Translations under genes and position numbers: made by a program
Assembly: GCA_031409955.1 (NCBI GenBank)
Contig: JANNYF010000088.1
Location: 62,001 to 126,000, forward strand
Origin: JAFDVL01 sp031409955
GTDB lineage: Bacteria; Acidobacteriota; Blastocatellia; RBC074
Length of the DNA: 64,000 bases
Reading direction: 5' to 3'
In this document: in pieces, positions 51,741-62,200 of the stretch
Layout of the letters: each line of letters starts with the position of its first letter
How positions within the stretch are numbered: the first letter of the stretch is position 1
Notes under the pieces: model-generated
Database searches by the model: none
What the model was told of the DNA's origin: nothing
The model's input: the letters and a program-made list of their open reading frames with translations, nothing else

Positions 51741-54134
51741 TCACCGCTTGCCCTTTAGTTCGGCGTTCAGCCGATAACGCTGGCCTTTCCGCATTTTTAA
51801 TTTCAATTCTTGCTGTCCGTAGCGAATCGTGATCGCTTCGCCGAGCAACGAGCGAACGGTTGCTGATGTGAGCTTACTGTTTTTCCAGGCAACATCCACT
51901 TCAAAGCCACCACGCGCCCGCAAGCCTGTGACGCTGCCTTCGCGCCACGCTTCCGGCAATGCGGGCAACAAACGAATCGCACCGTTGTGGCTTTGCACCA
52001 GCATTTCGGCGATGCCCGCTGCCGCACCAAAATTGCCGTCAATCTGAAACGGCGGATGCGCGTCGAATAGATTGTCGTAACTGCCGCCCTGAAACCGCAC
52101 GCCTTCGACATCTTTACGAAAGCCGACCGGCGTCAGCAACAGCGTCAACAGCTTGTTGCAGCGATTGCCATCGCCAAGTCGCGCCCAGAAATTCAGCTTG
52201 TGCGCGAGCGACCAGCCTGTCGAAATATCGCCGCGTCCTTCGAGCGTTTTGCGCGCGGCGGCGGCGAGTTCCGGCGTCGCTTCGGGCGTAATTTCTGCGC
52301 CGGGATACAAACCCCACAAATGCGAAACGTGGCGATGCGTCGGTTCTGGTTCGCTGTATTCTTCCAACCATTCCATCACACGCCCGCCTGAACCAACGCG
52401 CGTGGGCGCAAGGCGGGCGCGTTTTGCGCTTAACTCTTTTCTGAATTCTGCGTCGGTGTTGAGCAGCTTGGAAGCTTCGATACACGCGTCGAATAAATAA
52501 CGCAGCAACTGCTGATCTATCGTTGGCCCCATCGCTACGTGAGCGGTTTTGCCGTTCGCCATTTGAAAGGCATTTTCGGGCGAATTGCCAAGCGCGGTTA
52601 CGAGCCATTTATTTTTCGGCTCTTCAATCAACATATCGGCGTAGAACCGCGCCGAGCCTTTCATCACGGGGTACGCGCGTTTGAGAAATTCTTTGTCGCG
52701 CGTGAACAGGTAATGATCCCAAAGATGCTGACAGAGCCACGCTGCGCCCGTCGAAGTCGAACCCCAATTCGCCCCCTCGCCCGGAGCCGTGAAGCCCCAC
52801 AAATTCGTGATGACATGCGCGACCCAGCCGCGCGCGTTGTAATACAGCTTCGCCGTGCGCTCGCCCGGTTTTTCGAGCGAAGCGATCAATGCGAATAATG
52901 GTTCGTGCAATTCTGACAGGTTCGCATTTTCTGCTAGCCAATAATTCATCTGTACGTTGATGTTCAGATGCCAATCCGCATTCCACGGCGCTTGCACTTC
53001 TTCGGCCCAGATGCCCTGCAAGTTCGCGGGCAAGCCGCCGGGGCGCGAAGACGAAATCAGCAAGTAACGACCGAATTGAAAATACAGTGCCATCAACGCA
53101 GGATCGTTCGCGCCATTGGCTACGGCACGCAAGCGCGCAGGCGTAGTTAATGCTGCTGTTTCTGGATTGGTTGGCAATGTCAGGCGCACGCGATTGAAAT
53201 ATTTTTGGTAATCGGCGACGTGCGCGGCGCGCAAGGTCGAGAAGTTTTTCGCGGAGGCTTTCGCCAAGTCGTTCGCAGAAGCGGCGAACGCATCAGCCGT
53301 TTTTCGTCCGGCAAAGCCCTGAAAATTTGTTGCGGCAGTGATGAGAATCAAGGCCTCATTCGCATTCGTCACGCGCACGATGTTGCCGTCAATATTGCGC
53401 GCGCCGCCTTGCGACAGCACGCGCAATCGCGTGGCGTATTTCATTCCCTTGCCGTCCGTGCCGTTGTTGAGTTGCCCGCTCATCAGCAATCCATTGTTGC
53501 CATCTGCAATTGTCATGAAGCGTTCAGGCCGATCCAGCGCGGCGTTGAAATTGATTGCGCTGGATTTATCTGCGGTCAATCGAATGATGATCGCTTCATC
53601 GGGGGCGCTGACAAACACTTCGCGCGTGAATTTCACGCCGCCTTGCTCATAGCTCACCCGCGCCGTCGCATCCGCCAGATTGAGTTCGCGTTTGTAATGG
53701 CGGGCTTCGGCGGTGGGAAATGTCAGCTTGAGATTGCCGAGGACTTGATACGAGCCGTATGGTTCATCCTTGCCGCGCGCGCGATTGGAGCCTTTCCCCA
53801 AACAGGTGAAATGCGCGTAGACCAGTTTTTCGGCTTCGTCATTTTTGCCTGCGAGCAGCAATCGTTTGATTTCGGGCAGGTATTGCGCGGCATCGGGACG
53901 GTCTGCATCCTGCGGCCCACCCGACCAGAGCGAGCTTTCGTTGAGGACGATGCGCTCTTCGTTCACGCCACCGAACACCATCGCGCCGAGGCGTCCATTA
54001 CCGAGCGGCAAGGATTGCGTGAAGTTTGTGGCGGGCGTATCGAACCACAACCGTAAATCGGTTTGCGCCAGACTGGATTGTGCCAACGCAAGCAGCGCAA
54101 AAACAAATGTGAATAGTCGGATGGTAGGATTCAT
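51741..54134 (-). CDS. GH95 family alpha-L-fucosidase (or related galactosidase)
   Basis: A 797-residue secreted glycosidase. Signal peptide LFTFVFALLALAQSSLA; N-terminal beta domain opens with LRLWFDTPATNFTQSLPLGNGRLGAMVFGG, then NESSLWSGGPQDADRPDA. The alpha6/alpha6 catalytic barrel has LQGIWAEEVQAPWNADWHLNINVQMNYW and PENAFQMANG, and the C-terminal region SLAHKLNFWARLGDGNRC with DGNFGAAAGIAEML. All are GH95 hallmarks. Members split alpha-1,2-L-fucose or alpha-L-galactose from plant glycans such as xyloglucan or rhamnogalacturonan II. It lies 16 bp after the second CE12 gene. ATG 54134 is chosen at the signal peptide. Confidence 0.95.
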   Translation of the reverse strand: MNPTIRLFTFVFALLALAQSSLAQTDLRLWFDTPATNFTQSLPLGNGRLGAMVFGGVNEERIVLNESSLWSGGPQDADRPDAAQYLPEIKRLLLAGKNDEAEKLVYAHFTCLGKGSNRARGKDEPYGSYQVLGNLKLTFPTAEARHYKRELNLADATARVSYEQGGVKFTREVFVSAPDEAIIIRLTADKSSAINFNAALDRPERFMTIADGNNGLLMSGQLNNGTDGKGMKYATRLRVLSQGGARNIDGNIVRVTNANEALILITAATNFQGFAGRKTADAFAASANDLAKASAKNFSTLRAAHVADYQKYFNRVRLTLPTNPETAALTTPARLRAVANGANDPALMALYFQFGRYLLISSSRPGGLPANLQGIWAEEVQAPWNADWHLNINVQMNYWLAENANLSELHEPLFALIASLEKPGERTAKLYYNARGWVAHVITNLWGFTAPGEGANWGSTSTGAAWLCQHLWDHYLFTRDKEFLKRAYPVMKGSARFYADMLIEEPKNKWLVTALGNSPENAFQMANGKTAHVAMGPTIDQQLLRYLFDACIEASKLLNTDAEFRKELSAKRARLAPTRVGSGGRVMEWLEEYSEPEPTHRHVSHLWGLYPGAEITPEATPELAAAARKTLEGRGDISTGWSLAHKLNFWARLGDGNRCNKLLTLLLTPVGFRKDVEGVRFQGGSYDNLFDAHPPFQIDGNFGAAAGIAEMLVQSHNGAIRLLPALPEAWREGSVTGLRARGGFEVDVAWKNSKLTSATVRSLLGEAITIRYGQQELKLKMRKGQRYRLNAELKGKR

Positions 54135-54150
54135 ACCTTGAAGTCTTCGC

Positions 54151-55476
54151 TCAATTGCCAAGCGGTTTTGTCTCGGTGCGGATCGGACTCGCAGGGATTT
54201 TGAATTGCTCAATTGCATCGGGCTTACGCGGATCAAACGCAGGCACATCTTTCACCAGATATTTTGCAATGCCAAGTTGGTTGGCTTTGATGCCTTCGAC
54301 GATGCACTTCGCCAACTCGTAGCTGCCGTAATTGTTGTGATGTGTGCCGTCGCCTTCTTTGAAGGCTGCGGCGGATTTGTCCACGCCCAACGCTTCATAA
54401 AACAATTTGCTCATCGCGTGCAAATCAATCAATGCGATTTTATCTTCCTGCGCCACTTGCCGCACGGCTTCGGGATAATCGCCGAGCGTGCTGAAGATTT
54501 TGCCGTCTGCGCCAAAATTGCGGCGTTGCACCGAAGTCACTAACACTGGAATACCGCCGCGTTGGCGCGTTTCGGCAATAATTTTTTTCAAGTCGGATTT
54601 GTAGGTCGTGAATGCGCCCACGCCTTCACCTTTTTCTTTTTGATCGTTGTGGCCGAATTGCAGAAACAGATAATCGCCGGGTTTCATCAGGCTCCAGACT
54701 TTGTCGAAGCGGCGCGCGCTCACAGAGCTTCGGATCGCTTCACCGGATTCAGCGTGATTCGCAACGCTCACGCGCACATCGAAAAAGCGCGGCAGCATTT
54801 GTCCCCAACTGTTGTACGGCTCGCGCGGTTGATCGCAGATCGTTGAATCACCGAGCAGAAAGATTGTGGGGACGTTCGCAGGTGTGATTTCTACCGCGCA
54901 AATCGCCGGGCGCGTGCCGTTGAATTCGAGCGTCAGCTTTTCATCCCACGCCCACCATTCCATTGTTTTCTCGCGGTCTTTCAATTTCACTGCGCCGCCG
55001 CCACTAATTTCAGGCGTGCGAATGTTGACGATAAACGAACGTGTCTCGAACTTGCCTTTCGCTGTCTGCACGCGTTCCAGCATCAGGCGGCGCAATTCGG
55101 CTTTGACCGTCGTGTCGGTCGGTTCGTTCGCATCGCCAATGATGACCGTGACTTTGTAATTGCCTGCGGGCAGCGCGACGGAAAAGAAAAACGGTCTGTC
55201 GCTGGTGATGAAATCGCTGCGTAGCGCGTCTTTCTTATCACGATCAATACTGGTAAGCGTTGCGCCCGGCTCAAAGCCATAACCAAGTTCTTGGCTGTAC
55301 AGCGTTGTTGACTGCACTTGTGTGTAGCCGGAAGCGTTTTTGCCCGCGCCAAAATCAAATCTGAAAGATTGCTTTTCGGGTGCGGCAACCGAGGACCGAG
55401 GAGTTGCAAAAAGAGAAAGAAAAATTACAACGACGACGAACCACGCTGCTGTCAGGGCTGAGACGATCTTTCTCAC
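54151..55476 (-). CDS. Two-domain rhamnogalacturonan acetylesterase, CE12
   Basis: A 441-residue secreted esterase. After a signal peptide (AAWFVVVVIFLSLFATPRS), residues about 35-195 form a beta-sandwich similar to carbohydrate-binding modules found before CE12 domains (RFDFGAGKNASGYTQVQ, YGFEPGATLTSIDRDKKDA). The SGNH esterase follows: IFLLGDSTICDQ with the nucleophile, VANHAESGEAIRSS, FLQFGHNDQKEK and the catalytic DGTHHNNYGSYELAK. It starts with GTG behind GGGAGA. A terminator separates it from the upstream receptor, while GH95 lies just downstream, so the two are an operon. It complements the single-domain CE12 at 26411. Confidence 0.93.
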   Translation of the reverse strand: MRKIVSALTAAWFVVVVIFLSLFATPRSSVAAPEKQSFRFDFGAGKNASGYTQVQSTTLYSQELGYGFEPGATLTSIDRDKKDALRSDFITSDRPFFFSVALPAGNYKVTVIIGDANEPTDTTVKAELRRLMLERVQTAKGKFETRSFIVNIRTPEISGGGAVKLKDREKTMEWWAWDEKLTLEFNGTRPAICAVEITPANVPTIFLLGDSTICDQPREPYNSWGQMLPRFFDVRVSVANHAESGEAIRSSVSARRFDKVWSLMKPGDYLFLQFGHNDQKEKGEGVGAFTTYKSDLKKIIAETRQRGGIPVLVTSVQRRNFGADGKIFSTLGDYPEAVRQVAQEDKIALIDLHAMSKLFYEALGVDKSAAAFKEGDGTHHNNYGSYELAKCIVEGIKANQLGIAKYLVKDVPAFDPRKPDAIEQFKIPASPIRTETKPLGN

Positions 55477-55489
55477 CGTATTCTCCCAG

Positions 55490-55525
55490 AAAAAAGGGGG
55501 AATCCGACAACTGCCGGATTCCCCT
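55490..55525 (-). terminator. Rho-independent terminator after the 55546 receptor
   Basis: An 11-bp GC-rich stem (55496-55506 with 55515-55525, 8-nt loop) is followed on the minus strand by CCTTTTTTCTGG. It lies 20 bp past the receptor stop codon and 14 bp before the CE12 start. Confidence 0.9.
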
Positions 55526-55545
55526 TGTGTGGTTGAAATTGAAGT

Positions 55546-58500
55546 TTAGAAAATGAACTTCAACGCGAGCTGAATGCGACGCGCGTAATTGTCCTGCGTC
55601 GAAGCTTGCACCGTCCCGAACTGTACGACCGTTGGAGTTGTATTCGGTCCAGGGAAGAACGGGTGATTGAATGCGTTCAGGAATTCGGCGCGAAATTGCA
55701 GCGTCTTCCCTTCCGACAACTGCGTGTTCTTGAGGATTGATAAATCGTAGTTGCTCAAGTTGTCCGCCCGAATGAAACCGAAACGGAGCGGGAACGTCCG
55801 CACGTTGCTTCCGAGTTGTCCGGTGGCGTTATTCGCCGTCACTTTATTGAAGCCGGCATCGGTATTGAACCAGCGCGCGACGGTTTGTTGATCGCCGGGA
55901 AGGGCGATGGTTTTTACATCACCGTTGAAGATGATGTTGCCAAACCCCAGCGGCGCGCCGCTTTGATACGCGTAAATGCCCTGCACCTGCCAGCCGCTGA
56001 CCACCCGCGAGATGAACCCGTTCGTGTTGCTCAACAAACTGCGTCCTTTGCCAAACGGCAATTCAAGGATGCCGTTGACGGTCATGCGATGCGGACGATC
56101 TACGCTGGAAATCACTTCGGTCGGACGCGGATCAGCTCCGTTGAGCAGTTCGGTGGCTTCCATAAATTTGGAGTACGTGTAACTCGCTCCGAAAGTGAAA
56201 CCATGCGTGAATCGTTTTTCCAACTCCATCTGCAACGAGTGATACCACGAATAGCCTTCGTTGGTCGTTGTGTTGACTGCGTCGAATTGCGGAAATGCTA
56301 CCAACAGACGTGAACGCGCAATGTTGGTTGCACGAAAGACTGCGCCCGCCGTGGCTGGCATCAATCCGGCCAGCGGATTGCGTATGTTCGCCGACAGATA
56401 GTCGATTGTCGTCTGATCGCGGGTCGCGCTGGTACTCAAATATTTATTCGGCAGCGCGTTCAGGTTGCGCGTCATTTCGATGTGCGTCCCGCGATTGCCC
56501 ACGTAACTGACTTCCGCCACGATGCCGCCGATCAATTGGCGCTGAAATCCGAGCTGCCAGCGTTGCATATACGGCGAAAGCGGTTTCGGATTAAAGAACG
56601 TGACGCTTTGTCCCAAGAATGTTGCCGGCCCATCCGCTGCCCCACGTGGTTCCGTGATGCCGTTCGGGAAGGGATTCGAGAGCGTGGAAAGAAAGGTCAA
56701 CCCATTGTTCAGACTCGCCACGAACGGCGTCGCCTGGCTGAATCCGCTCTGGACAACATCGCCGCGTCGCTGTCCCAGAAAGCCATAAAAGATGCCGTAT
56801 CCACCACGCACGACTGTCTTATCATTCAGTTTGTAAGCGAAGCCGAGGCGCGGCATCAGATTGTTTTTCGGCGTTTGATACAGACCACGCGGTTGACCAT
56901 TCAGGCCGGGGAAGAGCAAGCCGCCGCGCAAATTGAATTGAGCCGCCGGAACTTCGGGCGTTGGGTTTAAGGCATACGCCGCGCGGGCTGCTGCTTCAAA
57001 CGGTTGCACGAAGCTGGCATCGAAACCCGAAACGCTGCGGTTGTAACGTTCCGTCAGCGCACCTTCAATCTCCCACCGCAAGCCGAGGTTGAGTGTCAGC
57101 CGTTGATTCACCTTCCAATCGTCGTGGAAGAAAATGCCTGTCGTGGTTGATTGTTCGGCGTAATCTGCCGCACGCGTCACGCCGCCGCTGCTGGGTAATC
57201 CCAGGAGCAAGGCCGCGACGGATTGGCCCAAACTTCCCGGCGCTGCTGCCGAATTATCAATCGGCCCGCGCGTCCAGGTGGAGTCAAAAACGAATTGACC
57301 GGTTTGCGTATTGGCAAAGAATTTGTCCGTCTCGCGGTACGAACGAAACTCCATGCCCGTCTTGAGCGAATGTGTCCCCAGCGATTTGTTCACGACCGCG
57401 ACCAGCGAATGCGTATCGTTGGGGCGCAATTCACCGTTGACCCCCGTCCCCTGATAACCGGTGATATCGAAGCGCGGAAAGCGCCGAATAGCTTCGGGAA
57501 TCAGCGCGTTATACGAAGCCGGAAAACCGAGCGTCGTCAAATCCATGCCACGATTGCCCGGATTGGAATTGGTGCCGCGAATGAAGCGATTGTAGCCATA
57601 CCGGAAGTTCAAGACGGTGGTCGAATTGACCGTGTAGACGTCGTCGAAAGTCCCTTGCCGTGATTTGAAGATAAAGGCTTCACCCGTGGCGATGTTGCCA
57701 AAATAGTTATTGTAATCGCTGTCGCGATCATACCAACTGGCGCGTCCAAAGATGCGCTGCTTATCGCTGATGACGTGGTCAATGCGAATGGTTTGCGTCA
57801 GGTATTTGATGTTTTCCAACAAGGCCGGATTCTGGAAATTGTTTGTGCCATCCGCATTGCCCGCTGTCAGCGGTTTCGGGAAGAAGCCGTCTATGACTTT
57901 GCGCGCGACGGGATTGATCATGTTGGCCGGAATAAGGTTGCCGATAAACGGGTCTTGTTGAAAACGTCCGCCCGCAATCGCGCGCCGCGTGAACGGATTA
58001 AAAATCTGATAGGGATGAACCGCGAGATTGGTTGGATTCAAGGCTGGCACCAGCAGTTCAGAAAAATCTCCCTGCTTCATCTTTTCACTGGGTACGGTTG
58101 GCGTCCCGTTGTTGCGTGGGCGCGATTCGGGAATCTTCTCAATGCCGTACATAAAGAATGTCCGGTTCTTGCCCTTGTAAACTTTCGGAATCCAAACCGG
58201 CCCGCCGACCGTGCCACCCCAACGGTTGTAACTGAAATCCGGGCGCGCGATCTTGTTCGCATTGGCAAAGAAATCGTTGGCGAACAGGTTGGGCGCAAGC
58301 TTCGTCCAATAGGCCGTACCGTGAAAATTGTTCGTGCCTGCTTTGATGCTCAGGTTGGTGACGCCACCTTCGGTGTTGCCTGTCGCGGCGTCAAAGGTGG
58401 CCGTCTGCACTTTGAATTCGGCGACGAGGTCTTGCGGTGGAACGTAAGACGAAATGACTTCATTGGCATTGGCGGTCGCGGTGCTGGAGACGCCGTCAAT

Positions 58501-59103
58501 TGTGATGTCGCTGCGATTGCCGCGCGTGCCGTCCATCGCATAACCGACAATGTGTGTCGGCTCGAAGGGGCGATCCAGGCGCTGCGAACCCGTGTAGGAT
58601 ACGCCGGTGGTCAACCCAATCAACTTGAATGGGTCGCCGTGCGCGATGGGCAATTCTGAAATCCGCCGTTGGTCAATCACCTGCCCCATCGAAGCGGTCG
58701 TCGTTTCGAGCGGCGAGCCTTCGGCGGTGACAGTAATAGAATCCTGTGCGCCGCCGACTTCCAGCGCGAGGTCGAGGTCAACGGTGCCGTTGACTTGCAA
58801 CAAGACACCCTCGCGCACCAAGCGCTTGAACCCATTGGCTTCGACCGTAATCGAATAGGTTCCCGGCAATAACAATGGGGCCCGATAAACGCCTGATTCA
58901 TTCGTCGTTAACGAGACAGTCGTCCCCATAGTCGTGCTGGTGATTTTGACGGTTGCATTGGGCACGACAGCCTGACCGGCATCGAAGATTTTGCCCGTAA
59001 TCGTCCCGCGCGATTCCTGTGCGGACGCGGGTAGCGCAAATGCTGCCGCCAATAAAAGCGCCGACAAAACGCTTCGCAATAAGTTGTCGAGTTTAATTTT
59101 CAT
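55546..59103 (-). CDS. TonB-dependent Oar-like receptor
   Basis: An 1185-residue outer membrane receptor. Signal peptide LRSVLSALLLAAAFALPASA; regulatory domain about 30-115 (GTITGKIFDAGQAVVPNATV, GTYSITVEANGFKRLVREGV); plug about 120-260 (RRISELPIAHGDPFKLIGLT, GNRSDITIDGVSSTATANAN, GGVTNLSIKAGTNNFHGTAY); barrel to the C-terminal RRIQLALKFIF. AGGAGAAG lies before ATG 59103. It follows another receptor 120 bp upstream and ends in a strong terminator. Probably part of the carbohydrate import machinery; the ligand cannot be read from sequence. Confidence 0.95.
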   Translation of the reverse strand: MKIKLDNLLRSVLSALLLAAAFALPASAQESRGTITGKIFDAGQAVVPNATVKITSTTMGTTVSLTTNESGVYRAPLLLPGTYSITVEANGFKRLVREGVLLQVNGTVDLDLALEVGGAQDSITVTAEGSPLETTTASMGQVIDQRRISELPIAHGDPFKLIGLTTGVSYTGSQRLDRPFEPTHIVGYAMDGTRGNRSDITIDGVSSTATANANEVISSYVPPQDLVAEFKVQTATFDAATGNTEGGVTNLSIKAGTNNFHGTAYWTKLAPNLFANDFFANANKIARPDFSYNRWGGTVGGPVWIPKVYKGKNRTFFMYGIEKIPESRPRNNGTPTVPSEKMKQGDFSELLVPALNPTNLAVHPYQIFNPFTRRAIAGGRFQQDPFIGNLIPANMINPVARKVIDGFFPKPLTAGNADGTNNFQNPALLENIKYLTQTIRIDHVISDKQRIFGRASWYDRDSDYNNYFGNIATGEAFIFKSRQGTFDDVYTVNSTTVLNFRYGYNRFIRGTNSNPGNRGMDLTTLGFPASYNALIPEAIRRFPRFDITGYQGTGVNGELRPNDTHSLVAVVNKSLGTHSLKTGMEFRSYRETDKFFANTQTGQFVFDSTWTRGPIDNSAAAPGSLGQSVAALLLGLPSSGGVTRAADYAEQSTTTGIFFHDDWKVNQRLTLNLGLRWEIEGALTERYNRSVSGFDASFVQPFEAAARAAYALNPTPEVPAAQFNLRGGLLFPGLNGQPRGLYQTPKNNLMPRLGFAYKLNDKTVVRGGYGIFYGFLGQRRGDVVQSGFSQATPFVASLNNGLTFLSTLSNPFPNGITEPRGAADGPATFLGQSVTFFNPKPLSPYMQRWQLGFQRQLIGGIVAEVSYVGNRGTHIEMTRNLNALPNKYLSTSATRDQTTIDYLSANIRNPLAGLMPATAGAVFRATNIARSRLLVAFPQFDAVNTTTNEGYSWYHSLQMELEKRFTHGFTFGASYTYSKFMEATELLNGADPRPTEVISSVDRPHRMTVNGILELPFGKGRSLLSNTNGFISRVVSGWQVQGIYAYQSGAPLGFGNIIFNGDVKTIALPGDQQTVARWFNTDAGFNKVTANNATGQLGSNVRTFPLRFGFIRADNLSNYDLSILKNTQLSEGKTLQFRAEFLNAFNHPFFPGPNTTPTVVQFGTVQASTQDNYARRIQLALKFIF

Positions 59104-59223
59104 AACTTCTCCTAAAGAATTCAGACCGCGCAAGCGTTGTGCTTGCGAATTAGCCATCGGCAATGGCACGCACTGCCTTTGGAGCGATGCGTTGCCAAAG
59201 GGTTTCCCCCTCGCCAATCTTTT

Positions 59224-62200
59224 TTAGAACGTCAGTTTGAAGCCATACTGAATTTCGCGCCCGATATAGCCGGGACGCTTGTTGATGACCTTGCCGAAGT
59301 TCGCGTTATTGAAATCTACGAGGGGGTTGTCCCAGTTGATCTGGTTGAAGGCGTTGTAGGATTCCACGCGCACTTCAAATTTGTACCGTTCACGAATGCG
59401 GAATCCTTTGCTCAGCGTCATATCAACTTGCGAAGTGCCAGGGCCAACCAAACCCTCATACGTCCACGCATTCTTGCGCACGATGTTCGCCGGATCAGCC
59501 GTGGTTCCGGCAGGTAACGCAGCAAACACGGTCTTATCGAACCATTGACCAAAGGTCGGGTTCGAGATTTTCGGTGTGCCGCTGACAATCAGGTTTTGGT
59601 TGAAGATCAACTGACGGCCTGAATACCAACGATTCGTCGTCGTCAATTGCCAGCCACCCAGCGCCATTTCAACCGCTGTGGGCGCGTTCTTCAGCAACCA
59701 GCGGCCTTTGCCAACCGGGATTTCCCACGTCAGCGCGTGGTTGAAGCGATGCCGCGCAATGGGCAAATCACGCCACGTAAAATTACGGGCGTAGGCGGCG
59801 CGGTCATCAAAGAATTCCGTCTGGGCTTCGCGCTGATACGCATAGTTCACCAGCATGCTCAAGCCTTTGGCAAACGGACGTTGCGCTTGAAACTTGTACG
59901 AATAGACGTGCAAGTCGCGGCCTGCGGTGTTGGTCTGCGTGATCGCCGCGTATTGCGGATAGGGGCGCAACAACGAAGCCACCGTGACGTTGGCCGATCC
60001 ATTGCGCAACGCGCCGGGGAATTTATCAATCGTCAGGTAATTGCGGAAGGGATTGGCTACGGTTGCATTCGTGACCGAACGCGGATTGTCATACAGGAAG
60101 TTCGGATCAGCCTGGTTGAGGTCAATATCAATGGGCAGATTGAACCCGTTGTTGTAAAAGAAATCGAAGCTCACAACCGTGCGGCTCCAAATCTCACGTT
60201 GGTACGAGAGGCTGAAGCGGTCGTTGTTTTGCGGCTTCAAATTGTACTGATCCAAACTGACGGCATTGCCCAGATTCGTGTACCGTCCGAGCGTTTTTTC
60301 CGTCGGTTGTTGCAACGGATTGGGCGCGGTGCCAGTTGTGGGGAACGGATTGGAAACCGTGGCCAGCGGCACGCCGTTCAGTGGCGTCAGCACCGTCGTA
60401 ATGGTGGAATAGCCCGTGTACTGATTGACGAAATCACCCAGCGGATCGCGGATTTTTGACGAGGGCGACATATAGCGCGCATAACCAAAGCGGAACACCG
60501 ATTTGCTGTCGAGCTTGAACGCGCCACCGATGCGCGGCATGAAGTTGGCTGCACTGCGAGACCACGCGTTGCGGTTGTTGGCATCCGTAAACACCCAGGC
60601 GCCGTTGTACGTCGGCTTGTACCCTTTGGTCGTCAACAGATTCAAAACAGCGGCAGGCATGTTCGGCGGCGTCGCCTGAAATTCAGGAATCGGGCTGGTC
60701 AAATCCAGTCGTTGCGACAACCGATTTTGCCGATCCACCGGGCCGGGTTCAAATTCCCAGCGCAGTCCCAAATTCAGCGTTAGGCGATTGTTCACTTTGA
60801 AATCATCCTGCACGTAGCCTGCATAACCAAGCGTCACGACTTCCTGCACGGGCACGCGCCGACCGCTGGAGTTGTTGTCCACATAACCGAGCAGGAACGT
60901 CGCCCATTCGCTGCCCGAAATATTCACGTTGGCATTGGAATTCTGACTCGCGGTGAGTTGTGGGCGGAAGTTCAAATTGATTGGCTCAAAGCGCGCGCCT
61001 TTGCCTTTGTCCACGCGCAATTCGCCACCGAATTTGAGCTGGTGATTGCCTAAATACCAATTCATCCGCGCCGATCCGCCCCAGCCTTGCGGACGTTGCC
61101 AAAATTCTCTCCCGGTGCGCCCCAGGCGATTAGCGGTGCCAACATCTACTGCCGGATAATAAATATCGTCGCGTGTCAGCAAGGACGTGTACCAGGGATT
61201 GCTGGGCCAGAGAGCTTCAATGCCGGATTTGCCGAGCAGGTTTGGCTCGTTCGCAAATTCGTCAATCAACTTGTGATAGTTGGCGCGCAGGTTCAGCACT
61301 TTGGACGACGAGATCGTGTAGACCGTATCCGCCGCAATGCTCAGACCGTGGCGGTTGCTGCCCCCAGTCGGGAACAGTTTCCCTTGCGCGTCAGCCGTAC
61401 CCGCTTCGAGCAAGCCGGTTTTGAAGTACCCAAAGCGCACAAAAGATTTCCATCGCTCATTGATGTTCCAGTCAAGGCGATTTGAGAGATTCCAATAATC
61501 AACATTCTCTGTTTTGGTGCCTTGCCAATTCAAGTCATTGCCCGGCAAATTGGGCAGCGGGATTTCGGCTAAAAGTTTTAGCGAAGTTGCATCGAACCGA
61601 TTGATCGGAATGAGATTGCCCGCAAAGGCTGTGCGCACGCCGCTCGTGCCTGTCGCGGTGATCGGATCATAGATGGGGCGGACACACGGCGAGACGGTCG
61701 CGCCGGAACAGGTGCGCGACGATTGACTGAAATTGCCTTGCCGTTCCAATGCAGTCGGTAACGTGAGCTTGACCGTAATCGGGCGATGGTCGTACCACTG
61801 CTCCCACGAGGTGAAAAAGAACAGCTTGTTTTTTACCAGCGGGCCACCCAGTGTGCCGCCGTACATTTTCAAATTTGTCCCGCGAAAAATCGTTTCATCC
61901 GCGCCCGCCGTGCGCACGATGGTGGGATCGCCAAACGCGTTCAGGCGTGGGGTGCGGTTGTGATAATAGCCAGAGCCATGAAATCTATTTGTCCCTGATT
62001 TCATATTCAGAATCACGATGCCGCCTGCGCTGTAGCCGTATTCGGCGTCCACCGCATTCTTTTGAAAGGAAACCTCCTGCACCGCCTCAATTGATGGTGT
62101 GTAGGAAGTCTTGTAACTGGAGGTCAGTGGCACGCCGTCGAGTTGCACATCATTGGCGCGATTCGTTTGGCCGCCCGCATCGAATTCATTGGCGAAGGCG